DNA of 64,000 nucleotides from Paenibacillus sp. USDA918EY (GTDB lineage: Bacteria; Bacillota; Bacilli; Paenibacillales; Paenibacillaceae), in NCBI RefSeq assembly GCF_009870825.1, contig NZ_WTWY01000004.1:248001-312000 (forward strand). Direction: 5' to 3'. Both the position numbers and the translations under genes were made by a program. Below the pieces are notes generated by a model, which was not told the origin of the DNA, searched no databases, and saw only the letters and a program-made list of their open reading frames with translations. Shown piece after piece: positions 16,983 through 26,197 of the stretch (positions within the stretch are counted from its first letter, which is position 1; each line of letters starts with the position of its first letter).

Positions 16983-18095
16983 ATGCATATGAGAACGGTA
17001 CATGTGGATTTGGGAGAACGTTCGTATCCGATTTATATCGGCTCCGGCCTGCTGCCGCAGGCGGGGGCTTATCTGATCAAACACGGCTTATCGGCAAAAA
17101 GCCCGCACCTGATCGTCACCGACGACAAGGTTGCCCCGCATCATCTTGACGTGCTGAAATCATCGCTTGAGGAAGCGGGGTTCCGCCTGGTCGTTTCCGT
17201 CGTCAAATCCGGCGAAGGCTCGAAATCGCTGCAGGTGTTTGAAGAAGTCATGACTTCGGCCATCCAGGGCGGACTCGACCGCAACTCTTCGGTCATCGCC
17301 CTGGGCGGAGGCGTTGTCGGGGATTTGGCAGGCTTCGTGGCCGCCACCTATATGCGCGGCATCGCCTTCATTCAAATGCCGACGACAATTCTGGCGCATG
17401 ACAGCAGCGTCGGCGGCAAAGTGGCCGTCAACCATCCGTTGGCGAAAAACATGATCGGGGCGTTCCATCAGCCTGAGTTCGTATTATACGACCTGAATAC
17501 GCTGATGACGCTGCCTCCGCGCGAGGTTTCCGCCGGTTTGGCCGAAATGGTGAAACACGGCCTCATTCGGGATGCGGCATTTGCCTATTGGTGCAAAGAC
17601 CATGCGGCGGATTTGCTTGCATTGGATCTGGACGCGCTTGGCTACGGTCTTGAACGCGGGGTCGCCATCAAGGCGGACGTGGTATCCCAAGACGAGCGCG
17701 AAGGCGGACTGCGGGCGATTTTGAACCTTGGACATACGATCGGCCACGCCATCGAAGCGGTTGCCGGTTACGGCGAATTTTTGCACGGCGAGGCGATTTC
17801 GATCGGCATGGCCGGCTCGGCGCTTTTGGCCGAAGCGCTTGGACGCGGCGGAGAATTACATAAGGAAACGACGGCCATGCTGAAAGCGTTGAACCTGCCG
17901 GTCGTTTTGCCGGATCATCTGAGCGAGGACGATTTGATGGCGGCGATGATGCATGACAAAAAGTTCAAGGAAAACACGATGGTGTTTATCGTGCCGGATG
18001 CCATCGGCGCGGTCAGCATCGTAAAGGATATTCCGCAGCAACTGGTCAGAGATATTCTGAAGCAGCTTAGAAAAGGAGGAGAAACCCATGTATAA
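16983..18095 (+). CDS. aroB: 3-dehydroquinate synthase
   Basis: The 370-residue enzyme performs the second shikimate step, converting DAHP to 3-dehydroquinate with NAD and a metal. It has the NAD-binding block GGGVVGDLAGFVAATYMRG near residue 105 and DSSVGGKVAVNHP near residue 140. Metal ligands sit in the LNLGHTIGHAIE block near residue 248. ATG 16983 is only 4 bases from GGAG; ATG 16989 at 10 bases gives a protein two residues shorter and is equally plausible. It overlaps aroH by 8 bases. Confidence 0.96.
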   Translation: MHMRTVHVDLGERSYPIYIGSGLLPQAGAYLIKHGLSAKSPHLIVTDDKVAPHHLDVLKSSLEEAGFRLVVSVVKSGEGSKSLQVFEEVMTSAIQGGLDRNSSVIALGGGVVGDLAGFVAATYMRGIAFIQMPTTILAHDSSVGGKVAVNHPLAKNMIGAFHQPEFVLYDLNTLMTLPPREVSAGLAEMVKHGLIRDAAFAYWCKDHAADLLALDLDALGYGLERGVAIKADVVSQDEREGGLRAILNLGHTIGHAIEAVAGYGEFLHGEAISIGMAGSALLAEALGRGGELHKETTAMLKALNLPVVLPDHLSEDDLMAAMMHDKKFKENTMVFIVPDAIGAVSIVKDIPQQLVRDILKQLRKGGETHV

Positions 18096-18462
18096 CAGAG
18101 GCATAAGAGGGGCAACAACCGTCCAGCGCAACGACGAACGCGAAATTCTCGACGAGACCGTCGTGCTGATGCGGGAAATCGTCGAGCGGAATCAGATCGA
18201 TCCGGAGGATATTTGCAGCGTGTGGATTACGCTGACCCAGGATTTGGACGCCGCTTTCCCGGCAAAAGCGATTCGGGAGCTTGAAGGCTGGGAAATGGTG
18301 CCCTTGATGTGCTCCGTGGAGGTCCCGGTCAAAGGAAGCCTTCCGCGCTGCATCCGCCTGATGGTTCAGGTCAATACCGAAAAGAGCCAAAAGGAAATCA
18401 GGCATGTATATTTGAACGATGCCCAAAAGCTGCGCCCTGACCTCGCGGCTCCCAAGTCCTAA
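18088..18462 (+). CDS. aroH: Chorismate mutase, AroH class
   Basis: The 124-residue protein has the monofunctional AroH fold of B. subtilis, a trimeric enzyme converting chorismate to prephenate. It begins with the signature RGIRGATTVQRND (Arg in RGATT binds substrate) and has MCSVEVPVKGSLPRCIR near residues 74-90. ATG 18088 overlaps the aroB end and is preceded by AAAAGGAGG. Together with aroB, tyrA and hisC it belongs to the aromatic supraoperon. Confidence 0.95.
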   Translation: MYNRGIRGATTVQRNDEREILDETVVLMREIVERNQIDPEDICSVWITLTQDLDAAFPAKAIRELEGWEMVPLMCSVEVPVKGSLPRCIRLMVQVNTEKSQKEIRHVYLNDAQKLRPDLAAPKS

Positions 18463-18480
18463 CTTTTTTTGGGAATGCGC

Positions 18481-18509
18481 TTGTCAGGACAACGTTCATC
18501 CTGTATAGT
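18481..18509 (+). promoter_or_regulatory. Sigma-A promoter of the trp operon
   Basis: TTGTCA at 18481-18486 and TATAGT at 18504-18509 are exactly 17 bases apart. Transcription should begin near 18516, giving a leader of about 385 bases. Confidence 0.8.
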
Positions 18510-18518
18510 TTATTACAA

Positions 18519-18582
18519 GGTTCAAACCGAAATCGCATGGATGCGATTTTTGCCAGATTGAACCGGAATGGAGATTCCGGTT
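18519..18582 (+). promoter_or_regulatory. 5' stem-loops of the trp leader RNA
   Basis: AAATCGCAT (18530-18538) and ATGCGATTT (18541-18549) form a 9-bp hairpin, which can be extended by GGTTCAA (18519-18525) pairing with TTGAACC (18558-18564). A second 9-bp hairpin, AACCGGAAT/ATTCCGGTT (18561-18582), competes with that outer stem and ends six bases before the first TRAP triplet. B. subtilis also has a 5' stem-loop next to its TRAP site. Confidence 0.7.
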
Positions 18583-18588
18583 AATCGT

Positions 18589-18636
18589 GAGACGAGTAGA
18601 GTTTAGATGAGCTGAGTTGAGTATAGAAGAGCCGAG
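18589..18636 (+). promoter_or_regulatory. TRAP binding site, ten (G/T)AG triplets
   Basis: Triplets start at 18589, 18594, 18599, 18604, 18609, 18614, 18619, 18624, 18629 and 18634. Eight are GAG and two TAG, and every spacer is exactly two bases. This is the known recognition pattern of tryptophan-loaded TRAP, whose gene mtrB lies at 9297. Binding would block the antiterminator and let the 18803 terminator form. Confidence 0.92.
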
Positions 18637-18802
18637 ACGTTATATAATAACCGCGATATTCGTTACGTTTGCGGGTTTTGTTTTGCACCTTCGTCATAGA
18701 TCCCTGCTTTGATCTTATGCATGCAGGCAGGATACGACAAGGCCGCAAAGCGCGGAGCCCAAATGCGGCGGACGACTCTTTCCTTATACTTAATGAACGT
18801 CA

Positions 18803-18828
18803 AACCTCTACTTCGGTAGAGGTTTTTT
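18803..18828 (+). terminator. trp attenuator terminator
   Basis: AACCTCTAC-TTCG-GTAGAGGTT is a perfect 9-bp stem with a stable TTCG loop, ending in a run of T. Its 5' arm CTCTACT (18806-18812) is complementary to AGTAGAG at 18595-18601 inside the TRAP site, which gives a likely antiterminator. Confidence 0.9.
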
Positions 18829-18900
18829 GTTGTTTGCAGCAAAAGGCTCGAATCGCAACAATCACCGTAATTCCCGAAAAAAGAAGGAGGGACCAAGTTT

Positions 18901-20454
18901 ATGATGAACCCGGGCGTTGAGCAGGTCTTGAAGCTTTCCCGCGAGTACAATCTGATTCCGGTCGTGAAACGGCTGCTCGCCGATATGGAAACCCCGATCC
19001 GGATTTTTCAAAGGTACGCCGGCCGCGAATGCGCGTTTTTGCTAGAAAGCGTGGAGGGCGGCAGCAGATGGGCGCGGTATTCGTTTATCGGAACCGATCC
19101 GTTTATGATGATTTACGGCAAAAAAGGCGAAGTCGTGCTGGAACGCGACGGCCGCAAAGAAGCGGTCAAAGGGAAGCCGGTGGAGGAGCTGAAGCTGCTG
19201 CTCCGTCGGTACCGCAGCCCCAAACACGAGGATTTGCCGCCGTTTACGGGCGGGGCGATCGGATTTTTCGGATATGACCTGCTGCAGTATTACGAGAAAC
19301 TGCCGGCGCATGCGGTGGATGATCTCGGCATGGACGATATCCGGTTTATGTTCTGCGATTCGGTGATCGTATTCGACCATATCAAGCAGCAAATTTTGCT
19401 TGTCGGCAACGTGCATGTCGGCGTAGACGATACGGACGAAGATATCCGCCGCAAATACGCGGAGCTCGATTTCAAGCTGGACCGGATCGCGGAGCAGCTT
19501 CAAAGCCAGGGACCGCGGGAAAACGTCAACGGGCGTCCGATCCCGGCAGATATCGGGCTTGGCGACATCAAGTCGAACATGACGAAGGAACAGTACATGG
19601 CGAACGTGGAGCGCGCCCAGGAGTACATTCGGGCGGGAGACATTTTTCAGGTCGTGCTGTCGCAGCGTTTTCATATCGAGACGGAAGTTTCTCCGCTCCA
19701 TGTGTACCGGGTGCTGCGGACGATGAACCCTTCGCCGTATATGTATTACCTGAAAATGCATGAGGAAATTATCGTCGGAACTTCGCCGGAAGCCTTGGTC
19801 AAGGTGGACGGCGACAGAGTGGAGACGAGGCCGATTGCAGGCACGCGTCCCAGAGGGGACGACGAGCTTGAAGACGAGCGGCTGGCGAGGGAATTGCTGG
19901 CCGACGAAAAGGAACGCGCCGAACATCTGATGCTTGTCGACTTGGGGCGCAACGACTTGGGGCGCGTCTCCAAATTCGGCACCGTCAAATGCGACATGTT
20001 CATGGAGATCGAACGGTATTCGCATGTCATGCACATGGTTTCGAACGTATCAGGCACGCTGCGCGACGATAAAGACTTCTTTGACGCCTTTCTGTCTTGC
20101 CTGCCGGCCGGAACCGTATCCGGGGCGCCGAAGCTGCGGGCGATGGAGATCATTGCCGAGCTGGAGCGGGAAGCGAGAGGAGCCTATGCGGGCGCGATCG
20201 GATACCTCGGATTTAATGCCAACATGGACTCCTGCATCACGATCCGGACGATCATTTTCCGGAAGGGAAAGGCATACGTACAGGCAGGCGCGGGGATCGT
20301 TTGGGATTCGGTGCCGGAGAAGGAATACGAGGAAACGGTCAACAAAGCGAAAGCGCTGCTGAAATCGATCCGCATTGCCGAAGCGATGTTTCCGCCGGCC
20401 GCGGAGCAGGAGACGGAACGGCTGAACCAGGACTATTTTTACAGCTCGCTTTGA
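18901..20454 (+). CDS. trpE: Anthranilate synthase component I
   Basis: The 517-residue enzyme converts chorismate and ammonia to anthranilate. The N-terminal feedback domain contains LLESVEGGSRWARYSFIG (residues 49-66). The chorismate-binding domain contains RPIAGTRPRGDDELEDERLA near residue 312 and LSCLPAGTVSGAPKLRAME near residue 398. GGAGG lies 10 bases before ATG 18901. No trpG is present in the operon, as in Bacillus, where a shared amidotransferase subunit is encoded with folate genes. Expression is controlled by the TRAP leader. Confidence 0.97.
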   Translation: MMNPGVEQVLKLSREYNLIPVVKRLLADMETPIRIFQRYAGRECAFLLESVEGGSRWARYSFIGTDPFMMIYGKKGEVVLERDGRKEAVKGKPVEELKLLLRRYRSPKHEDLPPFTGGAIGFFGYDLLQYYEKLPAHAVDDLGMDDIRFMFCDSVIVFDHIKQQILLVGNVHVGVDDTDEDIRRKYAELDFKLDRIAEQLQSQGPRENVNGRPIPADIGLGDIKSNMTKEQYMANVERAQEYIRAGDIFQVVLSQRFHIETEVSPLHVYRVLRTMNPSPYMYYLKMHEEIIVGTSPEALVKVDGDRVETRPIAGTRPRGDDELEDERLARELLADEKERAEHLMLVDLGRNDLGRVSKFGTVKCDMFMEIERYSHVMHMVSNVSGTLRDDKDFFDAFLSCLPAGTVSGAPKLRAMEIIAELEREARGAYAGAIGYLGFNANMDSCITIRTIIFRKGKAYVQAGAGIVWDSVPEKEYEETVNKAKALLKSIRIAEAMFPPAAEQETERLNQDYFYSSL

Positions 20455-20531
20455 GCTGAATGAAAAGCGGCGACCATGAAGCGGGCGACGACGCGGATCG
20501 AAATAAAAGGACCAAAAGGAGGAGAAAAGGT

Positions 20532-21572
20532 ATGAGTACGGGCGGATTTATCCCCACATGCTTAAACCGGTTGATCGAAGGGCGTGATTTGACGCGCGAA
20601 GAGGCCAGGCAGCTGATGACGTTCATCATGGAAGGCGGCGTGACGCAGTCGCAGATCGGCGCGGTATTGATGGCGCTGCGGATCAAAGGCGAAACGGTGG
20701 ATGAGATTACGGGTTTCGCGGAAGCGATGCGGAACGTGGCCAGCACGGTCAAAGCGGACAACGAAAAACTGCTTGACACCTGCGGAACCGGCGGATCCGG
20801 CATTCATAAATTCAACATTTCGACGGCTTCGGCCATTATTTCTTCCGCGGCCTCCGTGCGGGTAGCCAAACACGGAAACCGCTCGGCATCCGGCCGCGCC
20901 GGCAGCGCGGACGTTCTCGAGGCGCTCGGGGTCAACATTCATCTCAGCAGCGAGCAGGCCAAACGCTGCCTCGACGAAATCGGCATTTGCTTTTTGTTCG
21001 CGCAGCTGTACCATCCGTCGATGAAACATGCGGCAGGACCGCGCAAGGAGCTGGGCGTGCGGACCGTGTTCAACATGCTGGGACCGCTGACGAATCCGGC
21101 GGGCGCAGACCGGCAGCTGCTCGGCATCTATGACCGGAACCGGACGCAAACGATTGCGGAAGTGCTGCGAGAGCTTGGCTCCAAACGGGCGCTCGTCGTC
21201 ACCAGCCATGACGGGCTGGACGAAATCAGCATTTCGGCGCCGACGCAGGTGTCGGAGCTGCGCGACGGCGTCGTTCGGACCTACCATATCCATCCTCACG
21301 ACCTCGGACTCGACGTGCATCCGCTGGAGTCCGTCCTGGGGGGCGACGCGCTCCAAAACGCCAAAATCGTGGAATCGGTCCTGCAGGGCGAACGAAGCCC
21401 GTACAGGGACGTCGTGTTGGCCAATGCGGGAGCGTGCATCTATGTGGCCGGGCTCGCAGGCAGCATGGCGGAGGGCGTTCATGCCGCCGCCAAAGCGATC
21501 GACAACGGAAGCGCCTATGCCAAATTACAGCAATTGATTCAAATGACGGGAGAGCTGAGTTATGTATCTTGA
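20532..21572 (+). CDS. trpD: Anthranilate phosphoribosyltransferase
   Basis: The 346-residue enzyme joins anthranilate to phosphoribosyl pyrophosphate. It has the PRPP loop DTCGTGGSGIHKFNIST near residue 82 and the anthranilate-site block VAKHGNRSASGRAGSADVLEALG near residue 112. ATG 20532 is chosen because AAAGGAGGAG lies just upstream; the frame extends further upstream without a ribosome site. The end overlaps trpC by 11 bases. Confidence 0.97.
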   Translation: MSTGGFIPTCLNRLIEGRDLTREEARQLMTFIMEGGVTQSQIGAVLMALRIKGETVDEITGFAEAMRNVASTVKADNEKLLDTCGTGGSGIHKFNISTASAIISSAASVRVAKHGNRSASGRAGSADVLEALGVNIHLSSEQAKRCLDEIGICFLFAQLYHPSMKHAAGPRKELGVRTVFNMLGPLTNPAGADRQLLGIYDRNRTQTIAEVLRELGSKRALVVTSHDGLDEISISAPTQVSELRDGVVRTYHIHPHDLGLDVHPLESVLGGDALQNAKIVESVLQGERSPYRDVVLANAGACIYVAGLAGSMAEGVHAAAKAIDNGSAYAKLQQLIQMTGELSYVS

Positions 21573-22386
21573 TCGTATTGTTGTTACGAAACGGGAAGAG
21601 ACGGCCGAACTGGCCGAACGTTTTTCGATAGATCAGGCGCTTGAAACCATTGAAAACATGCCTGCGACCAAAGGTTTTGCGCGGGCGCTGACCTTGGCTC
21701 GGAAACGGGATATGGGGCTGATCGCGGAAGTCAAAAAAGCATCCCCGTCCAAAGGGCTGATCCGTCCCGACTTCGATCCGGTCGAAATCGCGCGCGCTTA
21801 TGAGGAAGCGGGGGCGGACTGCTTGTCGGTGCTGACCGACGAAACGTATTTTCAGGGGAAGGGAGAATATTTGCAGGCGGTTCGCAAGGCCGTAAATCTG
21901 CCCCTTCTCCGGAAGGACTTTATTATCGACGAACGCCAAATTTATGAGGCGAGGCTGCTTGGAGCAGACGCGATCCTGCTGATCGCAGCCATATTGACTC
22001 CTGAGCAAATCGCTTCCTACATGAAAACGGCTGCTTCAATCGGGCTCGATTCGCTGATCGAGGTGCACAGCCTGGACGAAATGCAGCGGGTGCTGGAGCT
22101 GGACCTGGCCGAAGGGGCTTTGATCGGCATCAACAACCGGAATCTGCATACGTTCGAAACATCTTTGTCCGCAACCGAAACGCTAAGCAAGTTGGTGCCC
22201 GCAGGCGTGCCCGTCATCAGCGAAAGCGGCATTTCCGGCGTGGAGGACATGGATTATTTAAGAAAAACCGGGGCGGCGGGCGTGCTGATCGGCGAATATT
22301 TCATGCGGCAAAAGGATATAAGGTCGGCCGTTCGCCATCTCATGGGGCCTATTGCAAAGGAAGGCGGCGCATATCGTCATGGGTAA
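21562..22386 (+). CDS. trpC: Indole-3-glycerol phosphate synthase
   Basis: The 274-residue TIM-barrel enzyme closes the indole ring in tryptophan synthesis. It has the N-terminal catalytic block LIAEVKKASPSKGLI near residue 54, the lysine of LLRKDFIIDE near residue 117, GINNRNLHTFE near residue 190 and SESGI near residue 220. The 11-base overlap with trpD and 8-base overlap with trpF indicate coupled translation. Confidence 0.97.
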   Translation: MYLDRIVVTKREETAELAERFSIDQALETIENMPATKGFARALTLARKRDMGLIAEVKKASPSKGLIRPDFDPVEIARAYEEAGADCLSVLTDETYFQGKGEYLQAVRKAVNLPLLRKDFIIDERQIYEARLLGADAILLIAAILTPEQIASYMKTAASIGLDSLIEVHSLDEMQRVLELDLAEGALIGINNRNLHTFETSLSATETLSKLVPAGVPVISESGISGVEDMDYLRKTGAAGVLIGEYFMRQKDIRSAVRHLMGPIAKEGGAYRHG

Positions 22387-23050
22387 AACGAAAGTAAAAA
22401 TTTGTGGACTTCAAAGCGTTGAAGTGCTAAAATCTATAAATAATCTCCCGATAGATTATATCGGTTTCGTATTTGCCAAAAGCCGGCGGCAAGTCTCCCC
22501 GATCGCGGCTGCCTCGCTGGCAGGCGCCGCCAGAAACGGCGCGAGCTCCGCCAGCCCGCGCATCGTCGGCGTATTCGTCAATCCGGACATGGGACAGCTT
22601 GAAGAAGTCATGACCCATGTCAAGCTCGACGTCATTCAGCTTCACGGCCAGGAGAGCCCAAGTTTTTGCCGGGATGCCAAGGAACGTTTTCAAGCGGAAC
22701 TGTTCAAAGTCGTTTCCGTCGGTACGCAGCATCGCCCGGACGGGGACCCTGTTCGCTTCGAAGATTACGCAGGGGCGATCGACGGCCTGCTGCTTGATAC
22801 GTTTGAACCCCAATACGGCGGCGGCTCGGGCACGACGTTTGCCTGGGACAAAATCCCCGCGTACCGGGAGTGGACCCGGGAGCAGGGAATTCCGCTGTTC
22901 GTTGCGGGAGGGCTGAACGTTTCCAACGTCGCCGGTTTAATCCGGGATTACACGCCGGACGGCGTGGACGTATCCAGCGGCGTGGAAACGAACGGCACGA
23001 AAGATCTCGAAAAAATCGCAGCTTTTGTGGAAAGGGTGAAGCAGGCATGA
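22379..23050 (+). CDS. trpF: Phosphoribosylanthranilate isomerase
   Basis: The 223-residue TIM-barrel isomerase begins KVKICGLQS, with the catalytic Cys of KICG at residue 7. It has [13 protein letters not shown] and [14 protein letters not shown] as phosphate-binding and C-terminal signatures, with the catalytic Asp in [18 protein letters not shown] 22379 overlaps trpC by 8 bases. Its AAGGAAGG site is rather distant, so translation probably depends on coupling. Confidence 0.96.
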   Translation: MGKTKVKICGLQSVEVLKSINNLPIDYIGFVFAKSRRQVSPIAAASLAGAARNGASSASPRIVGVFVNPDMGQLEEVMTHVKLDVIQLHGQESPSFCRDAKERFQAELFKVVSVGTQHRPDGDPVRFEDYAGAIDGLLLDTFEPQYGGGSGTTFAWDKIPAYREWTREQGIPLFVAGGLNVSNVAGLIRDYTPDGVDVSSGVETNGTKDLEKIAAFVERVKQA

Positions 23051-24243
23051 CATCATTGCCGGATCAAAATGGACGTTTTGGCGAATTCGGAGGCCGGTTC
23101 GTTCCGGAAACGCTGATGAACGCTCTGATCGAACTAGAAGAATCGTATAAGCGTTTTTCGCAGGATCCTTCCTTTCAGGAGGAGCTGGCTTATTTGTTGA
23201 AGCAGTACTCGGGAAGAGAGACGCCTCTTTATTATGCGGAGCGCCTGAGCAACCATCTGGGCAAAGCCAAAATCTATCTGAAACGCGAGGATTTGAACCA
23301 TACGGGGGCGCATAAAATCAACAACGCGCTGGCGCAGGGCGTATTGGCAAAACGAATGGGCAAAAATAAAGTGATCGCCGAAACCGGAGCGGGCCAGCAC
23401 GGGGTCGCGACGGCGACCGTCGCCGCGCTTCTCGGCATGGAATGCAAGGTGTTTATGGGCGAGGAAGACACCAAACGCCAGGCGTTAAACGTATTCCGGA
23501 TGCAGCTGCTAGGGGCCGAGGTCGTCCCGGTCACGTCGGGCTCGCGGACGTTGAAGGATGCGGGCAACGAGGCGCTGCGCTATTGGGTCAGCAACGTGGA
23601 CGACACCTTTTACATTTTGGGTTCGGCCGTGGGCCCGCACCCGTATCCGATGATGGTGCGCAACTTCCAGCGGATCATCGGGGACGAGACGCGCCGCCAA
23701 ATTTTGGAAGCCGAAGGACGTTTGCCGGATCATATCGTCGCGGCTATCGGCGGCGGCAGCAATGCGATCGGCATGTTTTATCCGTTCATCGAAGACAAGG
23801 ACGTGGCCCTGATCGGCGTCGAGGCGGCGGGCAAAGGCGTGGAGACGGCGTTCCACGCGGCGACAATGAGCAAAGGAACCAAAGGGGTATTCCAAGGTTC
23901 GATGAGTTATTTGCTTCAGGACGAGTTCGGACAGGTGCAGGAGGCATTTTCGATCTCGGCAGGGCTTGATTATCCGGGCGTCGGACCGGAACATTCCTAC
24001 CTGAAGGAAATCGAACGGGCACAATACGTGCCGGTTACGGACCAGGAGGCGCTGGATGCGCTGCAGCTGCTCTGCCGGACCGAAGGGATCATTCCGGCGC
24101 TGGAATCCGCGCATGCGATCGCGCAGGTCGTCAAGATGGCGCCAAACCTCGGCAGCGACGACATCGTCGTCGTTTGTTTGTCGGGACGCGGGGATAAAGA
24201 CGTGGAATCCATCATGGCATACACGGGAGGGAAGCGGGCATGA
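23047..24243 (+). CDS. trpB: Tryptophan synthase beta subunit
   Basis: The 398-residue PLP enzyme condenses indole with serine. The PLP lysine lies in [13 protein letters not shown] near residue 86, and the phosphate-binding glycine loop is [13 protein letters not shown] near residue 232. The N-terminal [16 protein letters not shown] is the family signature. The ATGA overlap with trpF and a second ATGA overlap with trpA fit the usual coupling of the alpha-beta complex. Confidence 0.98.
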   Translation: MTSLPDQNGRFGEFGGRFVPETLMNALIELEESYKRFSQDPSFQEELAYLLKQYSGRETPLYYAERLSNHLGKAKIYLKREDLNHTGAHKINNALAQGVLAKRMGKNKVIAETGAGQHGVATATVAALLGMECKVFMGEEDTKRQALNVFRMQLLGAEVVPVTSGSRTLKDAGNEALRYWVSNVDDTFYILGSAVGPHPYPMMVRNFQRIIGDETRRQILEAEGRLPDHIVAAIGGGSNAIGMFYPFIEDKDVALIGVEAAGKGVETAFHAATMSKGTKGVFQGSMSYLLQDEFGQVQEAFSISAGLDYPGVGPEHSYLKEIERAQYVPVTDQEALDALQLLCRTEGIIPALESAHAIAQVVKMAPNLGSDDIVVVCLSGRGDKDVESIMAYTGGKRA

Positions 24244-25046
24244 ACCTGATCGACCAAACCTTTTCCAGATTAAAGGAACAAGGGCAAACGGCCCTGATTC
24301 CCTTCTTGACCATCGGGGACCCCGATGTGGAGACTTCGGTGCGGATCATCGCCGAATTGGAAGCGGCCGGCGCGGATATCGTGGAGTTGGGCGTTCCGTA
24401 TTCCGATCCTCTCGCCGACGGACCTGTCATCCAGCGTGCTTCGCAGCGGGCCTTGAAGCACCAGGTGAACATCGCCGCATGCATGGACGCGGCCGTCCAA
24501 GCGCGTGCCGCCGGGGTCAAGCTTCCTTTCATCCTGTTTACGTATTATAATCCGGTGCTGCAGTTCGGCCTCGACCGGTTTTTTGACGAAGTGAAAAGGC
24601 ACGATATCAGCGGCCTGATCATTCCGGATCTGCCGGTGGAGGAATCGGCGGAATTGATCCGGCAAGCGGAAGCCGCGGAAATTCATGTCATTCCGCTTGT
24701 GGCGCCAACCTCGAAGGAAAGAATCAAGAGCATCGTGGCGGATGCCAAAGGTTTTGTTTATTGCGTTTCTTCGCTGGGCGTGACGGGCGAACGTTCCAGC
24801 TTTTACGAAGGCGTGGAAGAGTTTATCGGCCAGGTCAGAGAATATACGGATACTCCCGTTGCGATCGGTTTCGGGATTTCAAGCCGGGAGCAAGCCGAAA
24901 GGTTTTCCCGAATCTGCGACGGCGTCGTCGTAGGCAGCGCGATCGTCCGGACCATCGAAGACACGATACCGCTTCTGCAAAATGCGGACACCCGCCAAGA
25001 TGGCCTCTTGCAAATACGCAAGTTTGTGTCACAATTAAAAGCATAA
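24240..25046 (+). CDS. trpA: Tryptophan synthase alpha subunit
   Basis: The 268-residue TIM-barrel subunit cleaves indole-3-glycerol phosphate and channels indole to TrpB. The catalytic glutamate lies in [20 protein letters not shown] near residue 49 and the catalytic aspartate region follows in that same block. The phosphate-binding segment is [12 protein letters not shown] near residue 210. It ends the trp part of the operon; hisC follows after 25 bases. Confidence 0.97.
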   Translation: MNLIDQTFSRLKEQGQTALIPFLTIGDPDVETSVRIIAELEAAGADIVELGVPYSDPLADGPVIQRASQRALKHQVNIAACMDAAVQARAAGVKLPFILFTYYNPVLQFGLDRFFDEVKRHDISGLIIPDLPVEESAELIRQAEAAEIHVIPLVAPTSKERIKSIVADAKGFVYCVSSLGVTGERSSFYEGVEEFIGQVREYTDTPVAIGFGISSREQAERFSRICDGVVVGSAIVRTIEDTIPLLQNADTRQDGLLQIRKFVSQLKA

Positions 25047-25071
25047 AACTTGCAGAAAGTGAGTGGTTATT

Positions 25072-26172
25072 GTGAGACCTAAATCTCAAATTGGAAACCT
25101 CCCCGTCTACCAGCCGGGAAAACCGATCGAAGACGTAAAGCGGGAGCTCGGACTGGACGAGGTCATCAAGCTGGCTTCCAACGAAAACCCGTACGGCTCT
25201 TCGCCGAAGGCGAAGGAAGCCATCGTGGCCGAGCTTGAGCATATCAGCCTGTATCCCGACGGAGGCGCGGTGGAATTGACTTCCAATCTCGCGGAATTTC
25301 TCGGCGTGAACCCGGGCCAAATCATTTTCGGCTGCGGTTCCGACGAAATCATCGCTTTGATCGCCCGCGCGTTTTTCGTGCCGGGGGATGAGACGATCAT
25401 GGCCGACCAGACCTTCTCCGTATATAAAAGCAATGCGGACATCGAAGGGGCGGTATGCATCGAAGTGCCGCTCGTTAACGGAAAACATGATTTGGATGCG
25501 ATGCTCGCAAAAGTCAACGAACGGACGAAAATCATCTGGGTCTGCAACCCGAACAACCCGACCGGCACGCTCCTGTCCGAGCAGGAAGTGACGGCTTTCC
25601 TGAATAAAGTGCCCGCTCACGTCATGGTGGTACTGGACGAAGCTTATAGCGAATACGTTACGGATCCTTCGTATCCGAACGGCATTCGCTATATCGACAA
25701 ACATCCAAACGTCGTCGTCCTGCGGACGTTCTCCAAAATTTACGGATTGGCATCGCTGCGGATCGGCTACGGCATCGCTAATTCCGAGGTGATCCGTCTG
25801 ATCAATCAGGTGCGCGAACCGTTTAACACGACCCGCGTAGCGCAGGCTGCCGCGAAAGCCGCTCTGAAAGACCAGGAATACATCGCCAAATGCCGCGAGG
25901 CGAACCGGGCAGGCATCGAACAGCTGCAGGCCGAATTCGACCGTCTCGGCCTCGAATATTTCCCTGCGCACGGGAACTTCATTATGGTGGATGTGCGCAA
26001 GCCGGCGGGAGAAATCTTCGAAGCGCTGCTCCGCAAGGGCGTCATCATCCGGGCCGGCCACAGCAAATACCCGACCCATATTCGGGTAAGCGTAGGTACT
26101 CCGGATCAAAATAAAGCATTTATTCATGCCCTTGAGCAAGTATTAAACGTAGAAAAGGCTCATGTGCAATAG
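25072..26172 (+). CDS. hisC: Histidinol-phosphate / aromatic aminotransferase
   Basis: The 366-residue class II-like PLP aminotransferase serves histidine synthesis. In Bacillus it also makes tyrosine and phenylalanine, which explains its place between trpA and tyrA. It has SNENPYGSSPKA near residue 36, NPNNPTG near residue 157, DEAYSEY near residue 188 and the PLP lysine in RTFSKIYGLASLRIGYG near residue 221. GTG 25072 is preferred by comparison with the family N-terminus; GTG 25063 is possible. Confidence 0.94.
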   Translation: MRPKSQIGNLPVYQPGKPIEDVKRELGLDEVIKLASNENPYGSSPKAKEAIVAELEHISLYPDGGAVELTSNLAEFLGVNPGQIIFGCGSDEIIALIARAFFVPGDETIMADQTFSVYKSNADIEGAVCIEVPLVNGKHDLDAMLAKVNERTKIIWVCNPNNPTGTLLSEQEVTAFLNKVPAHVMVVLDEAYSEYVTDPSYPNGIRYIDKHPNVVVLRTFSKIYGLASLRIGYGIANSEVIRLINQVREPFNTTRVAQAAAKAALKDQEYIAKCREANRAGIEQLQAEFDRLGLEYFPAHGNFIMVDVRKPAGEIFEALLRKGVIIRAGHSKYPTHIRVSVGTPDQNKAFIHALEQVLNVEKAHVQ

Positions 26173-26197
26173 GATGCGAACAATGAAGTGAGGTACC

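Noticed and set aside
18463..18900. A T-box or Trp-rich leader peptide in the trp leader
   Set aside because: There is no AGGGTGGNACCGCG-type T-box core and no run of TGG codons in any short frame. The triplet array clearly points to TRAP.
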